Shown here: in pieces, positions 58,531-64,000 of the stretch | How the letters are laid out: every line of letters begins with the position of its first letter | Numbering within the stretch: position 1 is the first letter of the stretch | Assembly: GCA_964631325.1 (NCBI GenBank) | Contig: CAZVWJ010000006.1 | Span: forward strand, 1 to 64,000 | Reading direction: 5' to 3' | Source: CAZVWJ01 sp964631325 | GTDB lineage: Bacteria > T1Sed10-126 | DNA length: 64,000 nt | Notes under the pieces: model-generated | Told to the model about the DNA's origin: nothing | Databases searched by the model: none | What the model saw: only the letters and a program-made list of their open reading frames with translations | Program-made: the position numbers and the translations under genes

Positions 58531-61500
58531 ATTTCTCCCCACGTTTAATACTAACTCCTTTTCCCCGGTTATACTTATTATCTGTATCTTCCTGGTGTTT
58601 TTTTTCTTTACTTCCCCACTGTTAGCCCAGGGGCAGGGCGAGAAAATTTTACTTCTACATTCCTACCATCCAACACTCCGGTGGACCAAGACGGTTACGG
58701 AGTCCGTTGAAAATTATTTCAAGGGGAAAAGACCGGATTTAAAAATTCAGATAGAATACCTGGATACCAAGCGTTATTATTCCCCTGATTACCGACGCAG
58801 TGTTTCCCGGTTTTTAAGAAAAAAATTCATCCATGATCAATTTGACCTGGTAATAACTGTTGATGACCATGCATTTGCTTTTGCAAAAAAACATCGAAAA
58901 AAGCTTTTTCCGCAAGTCCCGCTTATTTTTGCCGGGGTAAACAACTATCGTCCGGAAATGATAAAAAATATGCAGCAGGTTACCGGAGTCGTTGAAAAAC
59001 TGGGGCTAAAAAAAACTCTGGAAACTGCTTTTCGGTTCCATCCGGATGCTGATACCGTCTACGTGATAAATGACCGTTCCCGGACCGGTCGGGCTAACAG
59101 GAAATATTTTGAAACCGTCAGTCCTGCTTTTTCGGATAAGGTTAATTTTCGGTTTTTAACCGATTATTCCATGTCGAATTTGTTAAACAAGATAAGCAAA
59201 TCCCCGGAGAACAGCTTCACTTTATTGCTCTCTTTTAATTATGACAACCAGGGGCACACTTATTCCTATGTTCGAAGCGGTAAACTTATTACACAGGCTT
59301 CCAATCGACCTGTTTACGGAATCTGGCATTTTTATCTGGGTCGGGGGATTGTGGGCGGATACTTAACCTGTGGTAAAGCTCATGGTCGCGCCGCCGCCCG
59401 AATTGCTTCTCAAGTTCTGGCAGGCAAACCGGCTGATTCTATTCCCGTGGATAAAGCCGGCCATTGTAAATACGGTTTTGACTATGAGATGTTACGGAAG
59501 TTTAACGTCGACCCCGCTAAATTGCCCCTCGGGAGCGAAGTGATTAATCGCCCCCGGTTTTTCTATCAGCTTTCTCCAACCTGGTTCTGGGCTGGAATCG
59601 TTGTCATATCCTTGCTGGGGATTGTCTCAATCACGGCTCTGGTAGCCTCAATTTATCAACGTCGGCTGCGGGTTCGAACCAGGCGCAGCCGTCAATTTTT
59701 GCAGCAAATTATCGATTCCTCCCCCAATCTCGTTACGGTAAAAGATGAATCGGGAAATGTTATTCTTGCCAATCAGACCTTGGTTGAATTTGTTGGAAAA
59801 CCGTCGGAAGAACTCTCAGGGGATTCTCTAAATGAAAATGTGGACTCCGAGCAGGCAATGAGGAAGCGAATCAAAGCTGAACGTGAAGTCTTTGAAACCG
59901 GCCGGTCCGTTTACCTGGGGAAAGAAAAATTAACAAAACCTGAAACTGGAGAGACTCACTGGTTTATCACTACCTGTCATCCGATCAATTCTTTAGAGGA
60001 GGATGGCTTAAGCGTTCTTACCATTTCAACTGATATTTCTCGCCTGAAGGAAGTTGAAGACCAGCTTGACCGCGAACGAGCTTTTGTAGAAGCAATTCTG
60101 GAAACGGCCGGGGCGCTTATTGTGGTGCTTAATAAAAGCGGAGAAATAGTTCGTTTTAACGAGGCCTGTGAACGGGTAACCGGTTTTAAGGAAGAGGAGG
60201 TAATTGGAAAAAATGTGCTTGATGTTTTTATTCCGTCGGAAGAAAAAACTGAGGTTGAGGAAACTTTCGAAGAATTAGTGTTTGAAGAGAATTATGTTTA
60301 TCAAGAAAATCATTGGCTGACAAAATCCGGAGAAAAGAGGTTAATTGCCTGGCGTAATTCAATTTTTTCACTTGATGCCTCGGAAGAGTTTGTTGTCTCC
60401 ATAGGAACTGATATTACAAAAGAACGTCAGACGGAGAGGGAACTCAAGGAGAGTAAACAAGTATTTGAATCTTTTTTTGAAGCCGCAAATGATTTGATTA
60501 TGCAGATTGATGAATTCGGGCAAATAATTCGAGTTAACGAAGCTACCGTCAATACCCTGGGGTATGAGGAATCTGAATTGGTGAATAAAAGTTTAATGAA
60601 CTTTATGAAACCGGAAGCCCGGGAAAAATTTATTGACTGTTTTCCAAAGTTGTTAGAGTCAGGAAAAGGACGTCACGAAGTTCAGCTTTTCAGAAAAAAC
60701 GAATCGCTGCTGGAAGTTGATTGTTCCTCTGCCGCAATCCAAGAGAAAAAACAAGGAACAAGATCCTTTGTCCTGTTTATGCGAGATATTTCGGAATTGA
60801 AACAACGTGAGATGAGATTACGGCAATATGAGCAATCTATTGAAGCTTCGACTGAACTTTTTGCGGCAGTAGACCGGGACAAAAAATATCTGTTTGCCAA
60901 CGAGGCTTACCTGGAATATCACGGCATGGAAAAGGGACAGGTGGTAGATAAGCATCTTTCTGACGTTCTTCCCCCAGATATTTTTTCAAAAGTAAATCCC
61001 CATGTGAACCAGGCCCTGGGTGGAGAAATTGTCCGTTATGAGATGGTTCGCCGGCATCCAGTTTTGGGTGATCGTCACCTTGATGTTACTTATTATCCGC
61101 TTACTGCTGAGAATTCTGAGGAGATCCGGGGAGTGGCCGCTTCTTTTCACGATATCACCGCTCGTAAGCAAGCAGAAGAGAGCCGGCGAAAATCAGAACA
61201 ACGGTTCCGTGAGATGGCCTCGACAATTAACGAGGTATTCTGGATGGCTGATGAACGAATGGAGAAGTTTTACTATGTGAATCCGGCTGTGCAGGAATTG
61301 TTTGGTTACTCCCCCTCTGACTTCTACGACGATCCCGGCTGTTTTTTTGAAGCTATTTATCCGGGTGATCGGGAGAAAGTCAAAGAAATGCTTGAAGGGG
61401 TGAGTAAAGGGCTGAAAGATCAAGTCGAATTTCGTATTTCAAAACCGGGCGAAGAACAGCTACGGTGGTGCCGGCTGCGAGCCCATCCTCTTATGGAAAA

Positions 61501-62215
61501 GGAAGAGGTGGATCGGTTGGTGGGCACAGCCATTGATATTACCCGATTAAAAAATACCCAGTTTGAACTGGAAAATTCTCTTGCTGAGAAAGAAACTTTG
61601 ATGCAGGAAATTCATCACAGGGTAAAAAATAATTTATTCATAATTACAAGCTTGCTTGATATGCAGGCAATGGAAGCAAGCAATGAAACAGTAAGTAAGG
61701 CTCTGAGCGAAGGGGTCGACAGAATTCAAGTTATGGCTTTTGTTCACGAGTTACTTTACCGGGACTCTGAACTTAGAAAAGTCCGAGTGGATGAATATCT
61801 GAAAAAATTAACCGGTGAACTTGTAAATTCCCATTTAACCCCCGATAAAACTATTGAAGTTAACTATGAGCTTGATTCAGTTGAACTGGACGTAGACAGA
61901 ATTGTTACTTGCGGGCTGATAACAAATGAACTATTTACCAACGCAATTCAACATGCTTTTGTAGAGCAAGAGCAGGGGAAAATATTTGTCAAATTCAAGG
62001 AAGAAGAATCACAGTACATACTTGAAATTCGTGACGATGGAGAAGGCTTGCCGGGAGATTTCAGTCTTGTTGAATCCGATCATCTCGGTCTTAAACTCGT
62101 TTCCAGTTTGACAGAAAACCAGTTGGGAGGAATAATTAAAATAACGAGAAGCCCGCAGACGATTTTTACTGTTAAATTTGATAAATCCCCAAGAGCTGAC
62201 AGAAAACACATATAA
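58517..62215 (+). CDS. Large membrane sensor histidine kinase (ABC_sub_bind sensor, five PAS, HisKA_2)
   Basis: A 1,232-residue kinase when read from TTG 58517. A signal/anchor segment (about 17-38) is followed by a periplasmic substrate-binding-protein-like sensor (about 42-340; LLLHSYHPTLRWT, VITVDDHAFAFA, PLIFAGVNN) of the type seen in other sensor kinases. Then come a transmembrane helix (about 354-382), five PAS domains (about 395-512, 523-637, 650-762, 772-883 and 895-1011) and HisKA_2 with EIHHRVKNNLF (His1033). The ATPase domain ends near 1232. The frame is open upstream to 58361, within the response regulator. The start is uncertain because no good ribosome site is visible. Confidence 0.88.
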   Translation: MSLTKFLPTFNTNSFSPVILIICIFLVFFFFTSPLLAQGQGEKILLLHSYHPTLRWTKTVTESVENYFKGKRPDLKIQIEYLDTKRYYSPDYRRSVSRFLRKKFIHDQFDLVITVDDHAFAFAKKHRKKLFPQVPLIFAGVNNYRPEMIKNMQQVTGVVEKLGLKKTLETAFRFHPDADTVYVINDRSRTGRANRKYFETVSPAFSDKVNFRFLTDYSMSNLLNKISKSPENSFTLLLSFNYDNQGHTYSYVRSGKLITQASNRPVYGIWHFYLGRGIVGGYLTCGKAHGRAAARIASQVLAGKPADSIPVDKAGHCKYGFDYEMLRKFNVDPAKLPLGSEVINRPRFFYQLSPTWFWAGIVVISLLGIVSITALVASIYQRRLRVRTRRSRQFLQQIIDSSPNLVTVKDESGNVILANQTLVEFVGKPSEELSGDSLNENVDSEQAMRKRIKAEREVFETGRSVYLGKEKLTKPETGETHWFITTCHPINSLEEDGLSVLTISTDISRLKEVEDQLDRERAFVEAILETAGALIVVLNKSGEIVRFNEACERVTGFKEEEVIGKNVLDVFIPSEEKTEVEETFEELVFEENYVYQENHWLTKSGEKRLIAWRNSIFSLDASEEFVVSIGTDITKERQTERELKESKQVFESFFEAANDLIMQIDEFGQIIRVNEATVNTLGYEESELVNKSLMNFMKPEAREKFIDCFPKLLESGKGRHEVQLFRKNESLLEVDCSSAAIQEKKQGTRSFVLFMRDISELKQREMRLRQYEQSIEASTELFAAVDRDKKYLFANEAYLEYHGMEKGQVVDKHLSDVLPPDIFSKVNPHVNQALGGEIVRYEMVRRHPVLGDRHLDVTYYPLTAENSEEIRGVAASFHDITARKQAEESRRKSEQRFREMASTINEVFWMADERMEKFYYVNPAVQELFGYSPSDFYDDPGCFFEAIYPGDREKVKEMLEGVSKGLKDQVEFRISKPGEEQLRWCRLRAHPLMEKEEVDRLVGTAIDITRLKNTQFELENSLAEKETLMQEIHHRVKNNLFIITSLLDMQAMEASNETVSKALSEGVDRIQVMAFVHELLYRDSELRKVRVDEYLKKLTGELVNSHLTPDKTIEVNYELDSVELDVDRIVTCGLITNELFTNAIQHAFVEQEQGKIFVKFKEEESQYILEIRDDGEGLPGDFSLVESDHLGLKLVSSLTENQLGGIIKITRSPQTIFTVKFDKSPRADRKHI

Positions 62216-62248
62216 ATTTTGGACTTCTATCGTATAATATACTATAAA

Positions 62249-62299
62249 TACTCACCTAATCTCTTCCCCTTGATGGGGGAAGAATTAGATGGGAGTGTA
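62249..62299. repeat. C/G-rich hairpin repeat of the MITE-like type
   Basis: TACTCACCTAAT..ATTAGATGGGAGTGTA flank the stem CTTCCCC (62263-62269) / GGGGAAG (62276-62282). It is related to the hairpins at 21295 and 57832. It lies 33 bp after the sensor kinase stop. Confidence 0.5.
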
Positions 62300-62398
62300 A
62301 ACAGGTTTTGAAGGTCTTCTGGGATTTAAAAACAAAGTTAAAGACCTTTTTAGAGTAGGCTCTTGTATTAAACGGTAAATCACAGGAGGAATTATATT

Positions 62399-62692
62399 AT
62401 GGCTGTAATTGACCAGGAAATTGATAAATTATCCCGGCTGGCCCGGTTGAAGTTGAGTGGAGAGGAAGAAAAAGAACTGGCCTCTGAGCTGGATGAAATA
62501 TTGGAGTTGGCGGAGAAAATTAATGAGGTGGACACTGAGGGAGTAGAACCCACTTATCACGCTCTCCCGTTAACTAACGTGTTTCGCGAGGATGCTGTTC
62601 AAAAGTCCTCTGCTGCTGAGTCTGTCCTGCGAAACGCTCCCGAAAGTTCGGACGATTATTTTGTTGTCCCCCGGGTGATTGAAGACGAATGA
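62399..62692 (+). CDS. gatC: Aspartyl/glutamyl-tRNA amidotransferase subunit C
   Basis: A 97-residue GatC that stabilises GatA in the tRNA-dependent transamidation complex. It has the typical DKLSRLARLKLSGEEEKELASELDEIL start, the VEPTYHALPLTNVFREDAV middle and FVVPRVIE end. The ribosome site AGGAGGA precedes ATG 62399. It overlaps gatA by 4 bp (ATGA). Confidence 0.95.
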   Translation: MAVIDQEIDKLSRLARLKLSGEEEKELASELDEILELAEKINEVDTEGVEPTYHALPLTNVFREDAVQKSSAAESVLRNAPESSDDYFVVPRVIEDE

Positions 62693-64000
62693 ATATCGAT
62701 GTCACTGCATTAACCCTTAAAGAAATGCGGGAGCGGATTGCGGATAGGGAAGTTTCGTCCCGGGAATTGACCGCGGCTGTCCTGGACCGTTATGAAAAAG
62801 TGGAAGAAAATACACATTGTTTTGAATGGATTGACCGAGATTCAGCCCTTGCAGCGGCTGCGGAACAAGAAGTCATCTCCGGTGACTTACCCCTGGCCGG
62901 TATTCCCATTGCCATAAAAGATAATTTGTGCCGGGAAGGTTTCTCAACTACCTGCAGTTCTGATATTTTGTCCGGTTTTAAGGCCCCCTATACCGCTACA
63001 GCCGTTGAAAAATTAGAGGAGGCCGGAGCCATAATTATTGGTAATACGAACATGGATGAGTTTGCAATGGGCTCTTCAACCGAGAACAGTGCTCACCGGA
63101 CAACCCGTAACCCGCGCGATACTGAGCGGGTTCCCGGCGGTTCCAGTGGGGGGTCGGCTGCGGCAGTGGCGGCCGGCATTGTTCCCGGCGCTCTTGGCTC
63201 GGACACCGGTGGTTCAGTCCGCCAGCCGGCTTCACTCTGTGGAGTCGTGGGCGTCAAGCCTACTTACGGTCGGGTCAGTCGCTATGGGCTTATTGCCTTT
63301 GCTTCCTCCCTGGACCAAATTGGTCCGCTGGCCCATACTGTTGAGGACGCTGCTCTTCTGACAGAAGTTATCAGTGGCCACGATCCTCGCGACAGTACTT
63401 CGCTTGAAGAACCGGTTCCGGCTTATGGCGACTCTCTGGAGCCGGAACCCGAAGAACTCACCATTGGTATCCCGAAAGAATATTACGGCGAGGGGATTGA
63501 CTCGGAGGTTGACCGGATTTTACAGGACCAGGTTACTGAGCTTGAGTCCACCGGGGTGGAGATAAAAGAAGTAAGTTTACCCCATACGGAATATGCTATT
63601 TCGGTCTACTATATAATTGCTACTGCCGAAGCCAGCAGTAATCTTGCCCGATATGACGGAGTTCAATATGGGACTCGTAGTGAGGATTTTGAAGACATGA
63701 TTGACATGTATTCCCGCACCCGGGCCGAAGGATTTGGACCGGAGGTTAAACGGCGAATAATGTTGGGAACTTTTGTCCTTTCCAGTGGCTATTACGAGGC
63801 CTATTACGGAAAAGCTCAGAAGGTTCGCACGTTGATTAAACGAGATTTTGAAGAGGCATTTGAAGAGTGTGATCTGTTGCTTACCCCGACTTCCCCAACA
63901 ACTGCATTTAAAATTGGTGAAAAAATTGATGATCCGGTCCAGATGTATTTAAGCGATATTGCCACTATTTCTGCAAATTTGGCCGGAGTTCCCGCTATTT
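62689..64000 (+). CDS. gatA: Aspartyl/glutamyl-tRNA amidotransferase subunit A (3' end outside window)
   Basis: The first 437 codons of GatA, an amidase-signature enzyme that releases ammonia from glutamine for Gln-tRNA or Asn-tRNA synthesis. The catalytic triad is visible: Lys77 in IAIKDN, cis-Ser152 in PGGSSGGSAA and Ser176 in DTGGSVRQPA. The start ATG 62689 overlaps the gatC stop. The frame is open to the window edge, so about 45-55 residues are probably missing. gatB is expected downstream. Confidence 0.96.
   Translation, partial: MNIDVTALTLKEMRERIADREVSSRELTAAVLDRYEKVEENTHCFEWIDRDSALAAAAEQEVISGDLPLAGIPIAIKDNLCREGFSTTCSSDILSGFKAPYTATAVEKLEEAGAIIIGNTNMDEFAMGSSTENSAHRTTRNPRDTERVPGGSSGGSAAAVAAGIVPGALGSDTGGSVRQPASLCGVVGVKPTYGRVSRYGLIAFASSLDQIGPLAHTVEDAALLTEVISGHDPRDSTSLEEPVPAYGDSLEPEPEELTIGIPKEYYGEGIDSEVDRILQDQVTELESTGVEIKEVSLPHTEYAISVYYIIATAEASSNLARYDGVQYGTRSEDFEDMIDMYSRTRAEGFGPEVKRRIMLGTFVLSSGYYEAYYGKAQKVRTLIKRDFEEAFEECDLLLTPTSPTTAFKIGEKIDDPVQMYLSDIATISANLAGVPAI

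Overview
The window reads as a piece of an anaerobic, probably salt-adapted bacterial chromosome, closest in gene content to the Bacillota/Halanaerobiales. The reasons are: the ylxM-ffh-rpsP-rimM-trmD-rplS block followed by FliK-like and FlhB-like (YlqG/YlqH type) genes; an electron-bifurcating NfnAB pair; chemotaxis based on CheD and CheX; GatCA; and strongly acidic proteins, such as an L19 with a Glu-rich tail and an MCP rich in Glu and Asp. The taxonomic call is an inference. No rRNA, tRNA or CRISPR array was seen. Coding is dense, but many intergenic gaps are filled with several families of dispersed repeats, which sometimes split what should be operons.

Layout. 0-11 kb: a lipoprotein, nfnA and nfnB (separated by a 0.5 kb repeat), recG, glgB (apparent ATC start), a CoA-disulfide-reductase-like flavoprotein and a REP-type Y1 transposase element with 21-bp inverted ends. 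12-34 kb: a signal-transduction island. It holds three large sensor kinases, several receiver proteins (one broken at a G8 tract), cheA, a CRP/FNR-type regulator with two matching candidate operators, cheW-mcp-cheR-cheD-cheB, a second cheD, divergent cheY-cheX, two tiny paralogous proteins of unknown function and a MntA-HepT toxin-antitoxin pair. 34-43 kb: the SRP/ribosome block, then FliK-like, FlhB-like, HD-GYP, isochorismatase-like and thiC. 43-50 kb, minus strand: a Rho without its N-terminal RNA-binding domain, leuD, leuC, a TrpB-like PLP enzyme, cysQ and a thioredoxin-DsbD-like membrane fusion. 50-58 kb, plus strand: a GH94 phosphorylase, punA, an unusual protein that looks like a catalytically dead RecJ with a DnaQ-type exonuclease inside it, a DUF3006 protein, add and cdd. 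58-64 kb: a response regulator, a 1,232-residue multi-PAS sensor kinase, gatC and the start of gatA.

How the parts work together. The 12-34 kb island supplies a complete chemotaxis-type core (receptor, CheW, CheA, CheY, CheR, CheB, CheD, CheX). The candidate operators suggest that the local CRP/FNR protein controls cheW and the REC-kinase hybrid gene. The 50-58 kb cluster combines phosphorolytic sugar use with nucleoside salvage (Pnp, Add, Cdd).

The observations I consider most worth following are the RecJ-like/DnaQ fusion, the N-terminally missing Rho, the duplicated hairpin element at 16.26 and 47.97 kb whose differences keep base pairing, the paired TGTAA-N6-TTACA sites, and the G8 frameshift in a response regulator.
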